Assembly: GCA_951812925.1 (NCBI GenBank)
Contig: OX638370.1
Span: forward strand, 120,976,897 to 121,040,896
DNA: 64,000 nucleotides
Source of the DNA: Calliopum simillimum
Lineage: Eukaryota > Arthropoda > Insecta > Diptera > Lauxaniidae
Direction: 5' to 3'
Position numbers and translations under genes: made by a program
The notes under the pieces: model-generated
What the model was told of the DNA's origin: nothing
What the model saw: the letters and a program-made list of their open reading frames with translations, nothing else
The model's database searches: none
In this document: piece by piece, positions 1 through 9,980 of the stretch
Layout of the letters: every line of letters starts with the position of its first letter
Position numbering within the stretch: position 1 is the first letter of the stretch

Positions 1-230
1 GCCTCATTTTCCATTATAATCTAAAATTCTATGACAGTGATGAAGATTCCTATGATAGCGTTTCACTCAAGCGTTTTGTTATGCAGTCGGTTATTGGTAA
101 TATTGTTGCTTTTCGTGTTCATGCACCCTGCTCGGGTGCATTTCTATTGGACATATTTGCTAATTCTGTTACGCCACAGGAATATTTAACCGGTGAACCC
201 ATGAAATTTAAGTCTGTGTGTAAATTTAAG
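1..230 (+). CDS. Hil: Hil coding exon (partial, enters from outside the window)
   Basis: Open frame from base 3 (76 codons) ending in KFKSVCKFK, followed by a GTAAGG donor at 231. It includes an acidic stretch (DSDEDSYDS) and the hydrophobic IGNIVAFRVHAPCSG segment. The true exon start is outside the window. Confidence 0.85.
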
Positions 231-2964
231 GTAAGGCTAAGTGTTCCATAGCTATTCAGTACTAATTAATTAATGCTTGAATATGTGTTTTTAGATTTGT
301 TGCGAAGAATTGCAAACAGTGATGGTACCTCTACCTGATTGCGCAAGCGGTGAATGGGGTCCAACTAAGGCAACGAGACTTTTTGGATTGATACCAATTA
401 CACATCAGGTAATTGAATATAAAGTAATATTGCAGCTAAAAACAACAAGATTGGGTGATTTATGACAAGAGAACGAAAAGGAGAAGCCTTAAAATGGTAT
501 ACTGACACTATTTTTGGGACTTCAAGCTCACTTTAGCCGTTATCGCGGTGCAGTTTATTTAATTTTAGGAAAGATCATTAGCTGAAAGGTTGTTTCGGAT
601 TTACTCTTCAGATTAGATTAGTTAGTTATTATGTAACGAACCTTTTTGCCAATAGCCGGGGTGTAGCCGTCGGTGCCCAGGGTTCGTATACAAGTATTTA
701 TTTCCCACCGCCGAGGAAAACACTTTTCACAATTTTCACTGTTTTTATTCTTTATAATTCACTTTAACCTAGAAAACACTGTTAAAATACCTAGGGTATA
801 TACACTTAAGACTACGGTTGATCAATGGACTGTAAATGAATGAGAGAATATAATGGCAGAATAAATCAACTAATCCAGGAGTCGTGCCACCACTGCCTCT
901 CTGTGGACTTGTCGAGTTGCGACACCGCTGCCTCTAGTTATCCTCTGGTAAACCGTACTCGTCCGTCTGATTAGTCTCGCGAGAACCCGTGACACCACTA
1001 TTTCCTCGCGTCAGGTCTGGAATTTATTTCCGAAAAGTACAAGCCTACGGTCTCAGTCAATGTCCACCACTGCTGCACGCGGTAATCCAACAATTCTCGC
1101 ACAACTGTTTACCAAACAGTTGCATGATTGTTTGGTGATCCTTAGGTTTTAAGTTAATTCTAGACTTATTTAACTAGAAATTCATTACTTATTTTAGCCT
1201 TGATTAGTTCTTAAAATTATTAATACTTTAAATACAAGTAATTATTGAAAAGATGTGGACACAAATGAGGCTTCCGATTTGTGTAAGCCAACTTTCAACT
1301 ACACCATGATGCTGGTCCAGTGTGCTCCCTCTTTAAAGACGCTTCATAGTTTAAAGACTACTTATACAATTCATTTAATTCAATATATTCTTATGCATTA
1401 GTTTTTGTTTGGTATTCTTGTTCTCTGGTCCCATTTGGACACCTTGATGTATTCCAAAATCCTACCAGAGTCTCTCTCTGTAAGGTCTCGCATATCCCGT
1501 ATCTTTTTTACAAGTTCCTCAATCAGCCCTGGTGGTGGTGATTCCTCATCATTGTTCCCGAAAATACGCTAATGATAACAGTAATGTTCTATCTCCACTG
1601 CTCAGCTGCAGCGTTGTCAAGTCTTGGCCATGCTGTTTGCTATAACATATTAACTATAGATATCGCGCTCTAGTCCATATAAATTGTATAATCTTACCCA
1701 TGGCTCTTGAATAAGTATGAGATCTGTGCTGTGCTTAGTTATGTAGAGGAGCAGGTTAGCAAAAGCTTTAATGCTGTGCTGTAGGTTTATTTGTAAGACC
1801 TTCATCTCCGCAATTGAGTCGCAGTCCATACAACCAGCGTCACTGCCACCCACACTTATTCTTGAGCCATGTTTTTCCAGGAGACCCATAATGAATTGAT
1901 TTACAGCCACCATAACGGACTGTCCTGTCGGAATGCGGTCATCTATATTTATAATTTCCCAATCATGTGATGAGTACAGATACTTGTTTTGACTTTGCAG
2001 CATCTCTTGCGTGTCTCTCTTGGAACTTCGCGACCGTTATGAAAATGCTTACCTTTGGAAGGTCCTTTCCTGGTATAAGTTTTGAGTACTTTTCTGTTTT
2101 TTACTATTATTGTTGACAACAATAGTCTCCTGCGTTCGATCTCTTCTTTGATTCTAGTAAAGCCGGCCGCTTAAGCTCTCCTGCCTCTTGCTTTCGAATA
2201 GATTTGCTCGTTAGCTGTGGGGCTATTGAGCTAGAGCTAGGAGCTCCAAAAAGACTTGACTCAACTCCTGCATTTATGAGATTTTGTGCAAGGCGGGATG
2301 GCCCAGCAGCTCTTGCCACCGACCACTCATCCACTTGAGCGTTTGCTAGAGTAATAGGATTATTCAAACTAATATTTGTATTTTCATTGCACAACAGTCT
2401 TTAGCGAGGAACCTTCGATCGCCTGTCTCCACTTCTTTATAGTAATCATCCTAAGTTATTAGTAGTTTAGAACATGAGCATTATCCACAATTACTTAAAG
2501 AAAATTTTCATAAAAAATACCGTAGCATTATCCAATATTCCATTCCAAAAATCAATTAAATTCTCTTGATTTCTACTCTAAAAGGATCCATTGATTTTTG
2601 CCGGGCGCAGTTTGGATTTACAATTTCGCATGTCCCGCCCACTAACAGATTTTATGGCAACGCTACATAAGAACGGCATCGAAGAGAAAAAATTATCCAA
2701 ATATGTAACGCATAGCACACTCGATGATATTGTGACTTTTATAATAAAGTGAGTTCAGTAGCAATATTAATAAATTTATTGAATGAAGATACTCAATCTC
2801 TGAAATTTAATAGTTTCCCGGAGGAAGGACAATATGGTCTGGACATTTATACACGTGAGCTGGGCGCAGCAGCTGTTATGCATCACAGCAATAATTCATC
2901 CAATGAAAAACATTTATTGACGCATTGTTGTAAATATTTAATTAACTCATCGAAACGAAATTAA
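1..2964 (+). CDS. Hil: Hillarin (KY-domain transglutaminase-like protein), C-terminal part, four exons
   Basis: The 3' end of a gene whose 5' part lies outside the window. Joining 1-230, 295-408, 2585-2748 and 2814-2964 gives one open frame of 218 residues ending in TAA, with every junction in phase. Recognisable segments are PDCASGEWGPTKATRLFG, then LIPITH, then YGLDIYTREL and HLLTHCCKYLIN near the end; these fit the C-terminal KY-type repeat of insect hillarin. Family knowledge: hillarin-type proteins carry a KY (kyphoscoliosis peptidase) transglutaminase-like domain and are cytoskeleton-associated; the fly protein has been linked to septins and cytokinesis in neuroblasts. The catalytic Cys/His/Asp of the KY core would lie upstream, so activity cannot be judged here. 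It converges on bl. From memory both genes lie in polytene region 57A in D. melanogaster, which should be checked. The identification rests on recognition, not on a search. Confidence 0.85.
295..408 (+). CDS. Hil: Hil coding exon, 38 codons
   Basis: The acceptor TTTTTAG precedes base 295 and the donor GTAATT follows base 408. Both ends are phase 0. It encodes the diagnostic PDCASGEWGPTKATRLFG segment. The intron before it is 64 bp; the one after it is 2176 bp and holds a LINE fragment. Confidence 0.88.
409..2584 (+). other. Large Hil intron with transposon debris
   Basis: A 2.2-kb intron. Positions about 640-1140 are more GC-rich than the surroundings (repeated CACCACTGCC-type words) and look like inserted repeat DNA that I cannot classify. 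A LINE fragment in the opposite orientation occupies about 1650-2394. No host exon is apparent. Confidence 0.5.
1650..2394 (-). mobile_element. Non-LTR retrotransposon fragment (start of the endonuclease ORF)
   Basis: On the minus strand, 1650-2003 encodes MKVLQINLQHS, then TDLILIQEPWV. This is the characteristic beginning of the apurinic-type endonuclease domain in ORF2 of I/R1/jockey-group LINEs, where QINL and QEPW carry conserved active-site positions. A second minus-strand frame at 2107-2394 (95 codons, Ser/Ala-rich) lies just upstream in element order and could be the end of ORF1 or linker. No reverse transcriptase follows, so this is a 5' fragment, oriented against Hil. Confidence 0.65.
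2585..2748 (+). CDS. Hil: Hil coding exon, ends in a split codon
   Basis: It starts after a pyrimidine-rich tract and an AAG acceptor, which is weaker than the usual CAG/TAG. The frame DPLIFAGRSL... continues directly from ...LIPITHQ. The exon ends with two bases of an Asn codon before the donor GTGAGT at 2749. Reading through instead would meet TGA at once, so the 65-bp intron is required. Confidence 0.82.
2814..2964 (+). CDS. Hil: Hil last coding exon
   Basis: The acceptor TTTAATAG ends at 2813. The first base completes the split Asn codon, giving FIINFPEEGQYGLDIYTREL, and the frame ends at TAA (2962-2964) after YLINSSKRN. No clear AATAAA follows closely; AT-rich 3' UTR probably continues past 3000. 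Confidence 0.85.
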
Positions 2965-3400
2965 TTAATTAGAAGTTATGTATATTTTAACAGACTATAA
3001 TTGAAATAATAATTTTGTAAATTTGTCATTAAAAATTAAAAAATTTGGATTAAGAACCAACCACGTGGAATTCGCATAAATAAGGAATTTTTCAAATTCA
3101 CTGTTTCTGCGAGAAATTGAACTTTGCAATTAACAAAATCTTGGATTTTTTTTTTATAAAGTGAGGATTTTTTGCCAAACAAAATTTCACTCAAATTATT
3201 CAGGCCTATCACTGAATCCATCGTAGATACGAATTTCGTGAAATCTACGAAAGTGGTATCATCGAATCCGAATTGCTAAGACGTGAATTCAAAATTCGTA
3301 GATTAGGATCACTTACTCCATCCGAAACTCAAATTTTTTTTTAGTTTTCGACAACTAGATATGACTACCGAAGAAATATCATAATTTTATTCAAGAAATA

Positions 3401-4168
3401 ACAGGTCATTCAATAAGTCCGTAGGATAAGTAGGAGAAAAACAAAATTTTGACCAAACTCGATTTAATTATTCAACATAGTTGTCTTCGAGGGCGATACA
3501 ACGAGTATAGCGATTTTCCAATATTTCGATTCCACTTTTATAGTACGATAGTCTTCTGGTGTGTAATAGTGAAGCCATGTTTCATCCATTGTCACATATC
3601 GACGATAGAATTCGATTTTATTGCGGTTTGACAGTGGTTTAACACTCAATCATCAATTCGTTTTTGTTTTGGTCGACTGTGAGCTCACGCGGCAGCCACT
3701 TTGCAAAGAGCTTTTGCATACCCAAATGTTCGTGTAAAATGGCAAAAATACTACCGTCTGATATCTTTACAATGTCAGCTAGCTCGTGCACCTTCGATTT
3801 GCAATCGTTCATAACCAATTTGTGGATTTTTTTATGTTTTCTGGAATAACAGCCTCATTTGTGCGTCACTGCGCTCTGCATCATTTGTGCTGGTACGACC
3901 ACATTTATATTCAGCAATCCATTTGTAAAGATGGAGGAGAGTTCGGATATTGTTTATCAATCCATTGTTTGGTTTACACTGTATTTTTTTCATCAAAAAG
4001 CAATGCTATCAAAACTCGAAATTCACTTTTTTCCATTTTTTTTTTTTACTAACAAAAGTTGCTTCACACAAAATGCTATAACTCACGAATCAATAGTCCG
4101 ATTGCAGTCAAATTTATACACGTATCGTTTGAAGGTGTGTCATCCTACGGACTTATTGAATGACCTGT
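3401..4168 (-). mobile_element. Internally deleted mariner element with intact terminal repeats
   Basis: A near-complete element bounded by perfect 27-bp inverted repeats at 3401-3427 and 4142-4168, each starting ACAGGTCATTCAATAAGTCC. A TA precedes the left end; the right TA has decayed. On the minus strand the transposase remnant shows the second helix-turn-helix (VHELADIVKISDGSIFAIL), the linker KWLPRELT, and the first catalytic motif MDETWLHYYTPE. It then jumps, in another frame, to a C-terminal IALEDNYVE followed by stop. The segment carrying the second and third catalytic aspartates of the D,D34D triad is gone, and stops interrupt the rest. At 768 bp against about 1.3 kb for intact mariners, it is a non-autonomous deletion derivative that could have been mobilised in trans. 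Confidence 0.88.
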
Positions 4169-4200
4169 TCCTTCAAACTCCACGAATTACGAAGTTACCC

Positions 4201-4512
4201 AGTGTTCACTTTGTCCTTCCGTTTGTAACGCAGAGAAGGAGGCGTTGCAGGTATAGAAAAGTTTATATATTCTTGATCAGCGTCACCGCCATGTCCGTCT
4301 CTCTGGCAGGCTGTCTGTGGAAATATTTTTACGGAAAAACTGAGCAAGATAATCCGATGAAATTTGGTACAGTGGCTTTGCCGTAAAAATTAGCTCGAGG
4401 GATTGAAAATGAGCAAAATCGGCCAGCAGACACACCTACCGCCCATGCAAAAAATATATTCAAAATGCAATAATAAGAGCATTATTTGCAATAACAGAAG
4501 CAAAATACACAT
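4201..4512 (-). repeat. Dispersed repeat, inverted partner of 46613-46945
   Basis: About 310 bp matching the reverse complement of 46613-46945 over most of its length. Shared words include GTTTGTAACGCAGA with GGAGGCG, GATGAAATTTGGTAC, GGCTTTGCCGT and AATAAGAGCATTATTTGCAA. The copy at 46.9 kb ends in a GGGTGTAGGGTATAAAA-like sequence that is common in dipteran repeats. Class not determined. Confidence 0.7.
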
Positions 4513-4529
4513 AAATACTAAGGATAGTA

Positions 4530-4880
4530 AGTACAAGCACTGAGGGAAAACTTGGCGAACTCGGATTAAATCTCACTCAGATACTAAAAACTATAAATGC
4601 AAAAGTAGGCGAACTTGGACAAGAGGGCGTGGCACCTCCAAGTAAAAGATTGAAAGTGCTATACTGAAAACATTTTTTGAGATAATCCAACCAAATTTCA
4701 CTCAGACGCTGAGAACAGTAAGTGTAAAATCTGAGCAAAAGCTATGTGAATTGAGACAAGATGTCGTGGCACCACTCGTACAAGCCAAATTTCGAAATAC
4801 AGCAGTGTAGGGTGTTTAATGTTTGGCCAGGCTAAAGGTAACTCCCTTACTAGTCTCCTTTGCGCTGATACTCCTGCCAA
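4530..4880. repeat. Degenerate tandem repeat with GGGCGTGGCACC-type motif
   Basis: Imperfect units share 'ACTCAGA(T/C)(A/G)CTRA' and 'AAG(A/G)(G/T)G(G/T)CGTGGCACC'. The motif resembles the units at 19540-20110, 25290-25830 and 50990-51130, suggesting one dispersed family. No coding potential recognised. Confidence 0.4.
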
Positions 4881-6317
4881 ATTCTGTAAAAGTAGGGTGG
4901 GCTACATTCCATTTTGGGTCTGAAATCAATTTTCTTTTTGGCAAGTAACATATTCGTAAATATTACTATTTTATGACTCAAATAACAACAAATCACCCCA
5001 ATAATTATAATTTAATCTACGAACATGATAAACTGGTGCTTATTATTATTATAAAATATGTGTACATTAATTGGAAAGCTAGTTAACGTTTTGATCAGAG
5101 CAATTTACGATCAAAATATTAAAACTTTTATAAGAGATTGCAATAAAACGTTCACTAGCTTAAAAACCATTTTCACTTGAATTTAAGTAAGACAAATAAG
5201 ATTTAAAAAAAAAAACAATAATATATTTTTGTGTTTACACGTTTTATGTTGAATTGTAAATAACGCATATATACATATGTATCTAGCTGCTAATTGATAT
5301 TTTTATTAATTATCTATTAATGCAAATATAATTATATAACTTTTTATGCAATATTAAAATTAACTCTTATTAATGATGGATATAAAACTATGTACTTATT
5401 TCACAAACATTTTCCAACTCTATTATTTTGAAACGAATACATAGGTATATGGTATATTTAAGAGGAGTTTTACACCAAAAGATTACATCAATAAAAAATT
5501 TAAAAGATGCCGAAAGTAGCTTAATCTTATTTCAAACGAACAAACCAAACTACCAGTAGTAAAATTGTACTTTTAATGTGTGAACCAATTGTATTTTTGA
5601 TTAATTTTGGTGTTAACCTCCTCAAATAATGCATATAAAATACCGCAACAATTTTAATGTAAATTAATCGAAAATGACTTTATCCTTAGGTACTTACATA
5701 CAAACAGTTTTATATCGTAAAATATTTTTCAAAGAAATATATACTCTAATAAATAATAAAATAAAAAAGACATAAATTAAATACTATGTATACGGAACAA
5801 TTATAGATTGAACAAATAGGCTTGTTTCAAAAAAGTTCAGCCATTAGTAATTATGAAACATCCCAAATGATAAAAAAATACGGAAACTTTAGAATATACG
5901 TACGTTCCCTTTTATATCCACAAGATCTTAGCGCTAATTCTATATTATTTAACCCATCTTTGCCCGCACCAAGAATTTGTGAACGGATTTCGATGAAACT
6001 TAATACAATGCCTTAAAATAATCTAATTAAGATATATTTAAAGTTTCATTAAAATGGTGTTCGTGGTTTTCGAGTTATGAAATGGTAATTTCACTTACCA
6101 GTGGGATCATATGTATAGAAATTTCGTCTAACTGATAAATTTAAACTTAATATATTTTTATTGAAAATGTGGACTTTTGTCTAGAATAACATGGCATAAA
6201 CATGGAAACTAAACACAAAAAGAGAATTCTGCACAGGGGCGTACATATAGGGTGGTTTCTCAGGGGTCCTCCCCCCAAAATTTGTAATTATTTTCCAGAA
6301 AGACTTATGAGTAACGT

Positions 6318-6530
6318 TTATTTCCTCATATGTGTACAAGAATAAAAAGCTTGTTGACCCTCTCTGAATAAAAATACTGCGGTGTCTGTATTTATTCTCC
6401 TGTAAGTCCTAGGAGGAGCATAGGACCAATTCTTATATATCCTTATCCAGCTACCTTTTCCAGGTAGTTCTCGGTCTACCAAAACTTTGACGAACAATAT
6501 TGGTTCCAATTATAGGAAAATCATTTCTAA
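6318..6530 (-). mobile_element. LINE-like fragment sharing a motif with 26600-26900
   Basis: Minus-strand translation contains YAPPRTYRRINT. The sequence at 26611-26650 encodes the closely similar YAPPRS...RRIHT, and both share CCTAGGAGGAGCATAGG. It is likely the 3' part of a non-LTR element. There is no diagnostic domain, so the class is inferred. Confidence 0.4.
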
Positions 6531-6629
6531 CTATGCATGTTTCCTGCAGCTACAAATCCGATGTGCATGCTGCCAGGGCAGTTGGATCAACCACATTTTG
6601 GTTAATACCACTTGGAGCTAGTTTCCATC

Positions 6630-6710
6630 GTTTTTTGATCCATGCTTCATTAGTATAATTTTCTCAGCAACGCCCCACGCAGTAAGCGCTGCAAATACTG
6701 GCAAAATTCA
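6630..6710. repeat. Inverted dispersed repeat shared with 26990-27085
   Basis: The reverse complement of this stretch matches the segment around 27015-27085, with shared words TACTGCGTGGGGCGTTGC and ATACTAATGAAGCATGGATC. Family unknown. Confidence 0.6.
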
Positions 6711-6901
6711 CTATGGGGTATGCGTATGACAAATACTACATCCGATTTCCCGCTTCGGATAGAGAAGTTTTTTATTAACTAGACGATCAATCGATTGTGG
6801 ATGTTAATCTTTATAAGCTTTCCTTCTTTAGGACCATATCTTTTTGCAATACCAAATCGCTCAACTACACTTCTAGTGAGTACTGTTACATTGTTTTTCC
6901 A

Positions 6902-6980
6902 GCGACAAACTAAACGGAGGGACCGCTTCCCACCGCTTGCCTAAAAATAGTACTATCGCCCGACAGTTTAGTTTGTCGTG
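6902..6980. repeat. Short inverted repeat (MITE remnant)
   Basis: GCGACAAACTAAAC at the left and GTTTAGTTTGTCG at the right enclose about 50 bp, a hairpin-forming structure typical of a small inverted-repeat element. No target duplication identified. Confidence 0.4.
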
Positions 6981-8889
6981 TGAACCAGCTCTAAGGGTAA
7001 TAGTTGATTTGTGTGATCGAACTGAGAACTTTGATCATCTTTTTGTAACGTTTCTGGCAAGCTAGCACTAAAATTGTTATTTCTGCGAATGGTACCAAAA
7101 ACATATAAAGCTTACAATTGTATCGGTGTCTTTCCAGCTAGTAAGGATATCGAATTTTGACTTACTGGAAACAGAATATGAAGCCACTTACCACTTACAA
7201 AACATACGAAAGATAAAAATACCGACCTACTGGTGCATAAAATCAATTTGAGTTTGAAAATATATAAGCAAAACAATTTTTATAGTAAATACTGAACGAA
7301 TAACTAATTTAATTGCCAAAACCTCATAAAATGGAGTCAAACGAAACTTACGAAACGATATAACATATTGGCCCACTGGTAAGTGAAATTACCACCCAAC
7401 TTTTCACCACTATAAATCATACAAGGTGACTTATGGATGATCCCACTAATACACATTTGAAAGATTGCACCAAGCGCTATCTGAATAACACATAAAGTAT
7501 TATAAAATACTTTTAAAAACATTTTTGTTTTTTTATTACAAAGTATATGATTTTTAGTCCTTCAGGAAAACTCATCTGACAGGGAGAGGGGGATGCAAAA
7601 AATATTTCCTTCAATTTGTTTTTAGTTAATAGTCCATTTATCATGATAAATTTATAGTAAAAAAAATATTACCTATATAAGAGCCCATGCGCCAAATTGG
7701 AGAGCTGATAAGTGAAATTACCGGTTGGGCAAAAATGGGTTAATAGATTGAAGAAAAACATTTTTTCAATCATCAATAGTAAATGAGTTATTTTTTTTTA
7801 ACCCTTCTAATCAATACAAAAAAAAAATGGATGAATATAATCGTATCCCTCCAGAAGACCATCCAAACATAATTGAATATGCAAGGTTACAATTAGCAGC
7901 CTACACAAGATGTCTTGTTGCAGCTTTAAGACATTTCGTTTCAAGAAACCCGCTTGTACCCGCTTTTTATTTATAAAATACTTCAGTTCATTGTAGATTG
8001 TAAACGTATAGACCGTACTTGCATATGAAAGAAGAAAAAAAGTACTGTATTATTTGTTCAGTTCAGTCTTCATCCAATTCTTCCAGCGCATCGAAAACAG
8101 TTTTTATCAATTAACGATGGACTCAGTCTGCTTTTCCACGGTTCTTTTTGGAAATATTGCTAAATAATTCCCGATTGTCTGCCATTTATCGTCATCTTTT
8201 TTTAATATTTAGCTTGTGTTATTGCTTCGGTTGCATGGGATGGTGCTGGAGACCGTTTGGGAATGTCATCGTTTTTCGCAATAGTCGAGGAGGTCGCAGT
8301 TTCCGATAATTGATTGTTTATTTCGATTACATCATTTGGTGAAGTGTTTAAAATCAGATTCGACAGTGAAATTGTGTTGTTTGGTCAAAAATTTCATGTC
8401 TGGCTAATATACACAATGTGATTGAATAGTTGTCACTTCTTGGCCTGATTTGGTAGTTAGAATCTTAGATTAAGCTTTTTGGTAAGCAGTTTTGACGTTT
8501 GTCCATTTTGTTTTGCATTCTGGAACCCCGTGTATCGCTATACAAAAATATTTTCAACTTCGTTCCAAGCTGCTGATTTTTATTATCAACACAAGCAAAA
8601 TCCCAAATGCTTGGGTGCATTTCTATGTTATCAGCAGAAGCACACTTTCAGTTGGCCATCAATTCTGGACTTTCGGCTTAGCAAAACAAACAAAATTGAC
8701 TAAAAACAAATGTTTTTTTGTTTGAAGTTTCACAACAAAAAAAAATTGATCGCAAAAAACTTTATACGACCATGTTTATCAGTTACCAATATTTCTAAAT
8801 TCATTAAAACTCAAACCCTTCAATATATCTATTTCAACATCGATGGACTTAGGCCACTTTCAAAATAAACGGCTCATATTTTTTTTTTA

Positions 8890-9916
8890 CTTTTTATTTT
8901 ATTTTTTTTTTTTTTATTTTGTTTACAATACGGATTATGTATAGCTTTTTTGTAAGTTTGGAAGCTTTTTCATGTACATAATGGTGTTGGCGGCGTGTGC
9001 ATAAAACAAAAAATCGTAATTTTTTCGATTGCAACAATACATTTGTTCTCATAGATTTATGTATATGTTATAGTAAGTTCTTACATTTAAAAATCCTTAA
9101 TACAAGAAATTCCTTCTTTTGGTTTGAAAGAAATTAAACACATTTTTTTAACTGTATTGTTCATGTCAATTCAATTTTAATTGTAATTTATTTGCATGAT
9201 TTCTTAAATGTTAAATTAATGATGCTCAACGGAAGAAGAAACTTAATATTTAAATGTAGAAAATTGCAGTTAGTACATGTCGATTTGTTTGTAAACATTT
9301 TGGTTGGTGTTGTGTGTGATATAACTATAAAATTATAAATAACAAATGTTTTTATTTTTATTTAATGGTGATTAGAGCATTGAAAACATTTACCTCTTGT
9401 TTTTGACTTTAGCGCTTTGATTGATGTTTTTATATGTATGAATACATTATTTTAGATGAAAAAGCAAATAAAATTGAATGTTGATGCTGCCACAAAAACG
9501 TGAAAGCTCTGCTGGTGGGTGTTTTTTTTCTTTTCTAACAATCGCTCTTTTTTGGTACAGAAATTTGTTTTTTTTTATTTTTTTAATTTTGTTTCGTTTT
9601 TTTTTTTTTTATTTGCATTTGCTTAGTTATAATTCTTTTTTATTAATAAACTGCATTTGTTTTGTTTGCTTACATTTTTTCATTTGTTTGTGTTTAAGTT
9701 TAATAATAAAATTAAGTTTTAATTGTAATTTTGTAAATAAAACATTAAGGATTTCTTAAAAATTAAGATGCTTGCTGGGTCTTTCACCACTCAATAGTCC
9801 TGTTTGAAGCAAATCTTAAAAATATTTTATGTAAGAGTTCAATTTCTTTTAAATTTGTTTTTTTCTTTTTTTCTTTTAATTGGATGATGGATTTCATTGC
9901 GTGTATTTACACGAGC
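8890..9916 (-). other. bl: Probable bl 3' UTR
   Basis: DNA immediately downstream of the bl stop codon. Read on the minus strand it is A- and U-rich and holds several AATAAA hexamers (TTTATT on the given strand, for example near 9345-9360 and 9600-9640). I cannot tell which is used, so the far limit is a guess. Confidence 0.3.
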
Positions 9917-9980
9917 TTAGAAATTTCCTCGTCCGCCACCACCACCACCGCCGCCGCCTCGATTGTTGTTCTCATGTACA
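9917..9980 (-). CDS. bl: bl last coding exon
   Basis: The first base completes the Ser codon, then VHENNNR, eight Gly, RGNF and TAA (9919-9917). The SVHEN continuation after the KH3 helix matches the family. It is separated from KH3 by a 3.4-kb intron, so an alternative C-terminus is possible. Confidence 0.92.

Larger units (their letters stand above)
4881..9916. other. Intergenic region between converging Hil and bl
   Basis: AT-rich DNA with no recognisable host exon. It contains a LINE-like fragment near 6318-6530, a copy of a sequence also found near 27.0 kb (6630-6710), a short inverted repeat at 6902-6980, and low-complexity T-rich stretches at 8880-8930 and 9570-9620. The part nearest 9916 should be bl 3' UTR. 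Positions 8070-8590, read on the minus strand, show a weak AAWNEVENIF-like segment that might be a decayed Myb/SANT- or MADF-type transposon gene; I do not regard this as established. Confidence 0.5.

Noticed and set aside
640..1140. Possible solo LTR in the Hil intron (TGTAACGAACC ...)
   Set aside because: No matching second LTR, primer-binding site or target duplication could be read.
6084..7722. Inverted pair of TAAGTGAAATTACC words suggesting a 1.6-kb element
   Set aside because: The shared stretch is under 20 bp, similar words recur in between, and no flanking duplication is visible.
8479..8725. Two overlapping frames of 74-77 codons on the plus strand
   Set aside because: Different frames of the same AT-rich stretch with no recognisable domain; a possible minus-strand Myb/MADF trace here is too weak to call as a gene.
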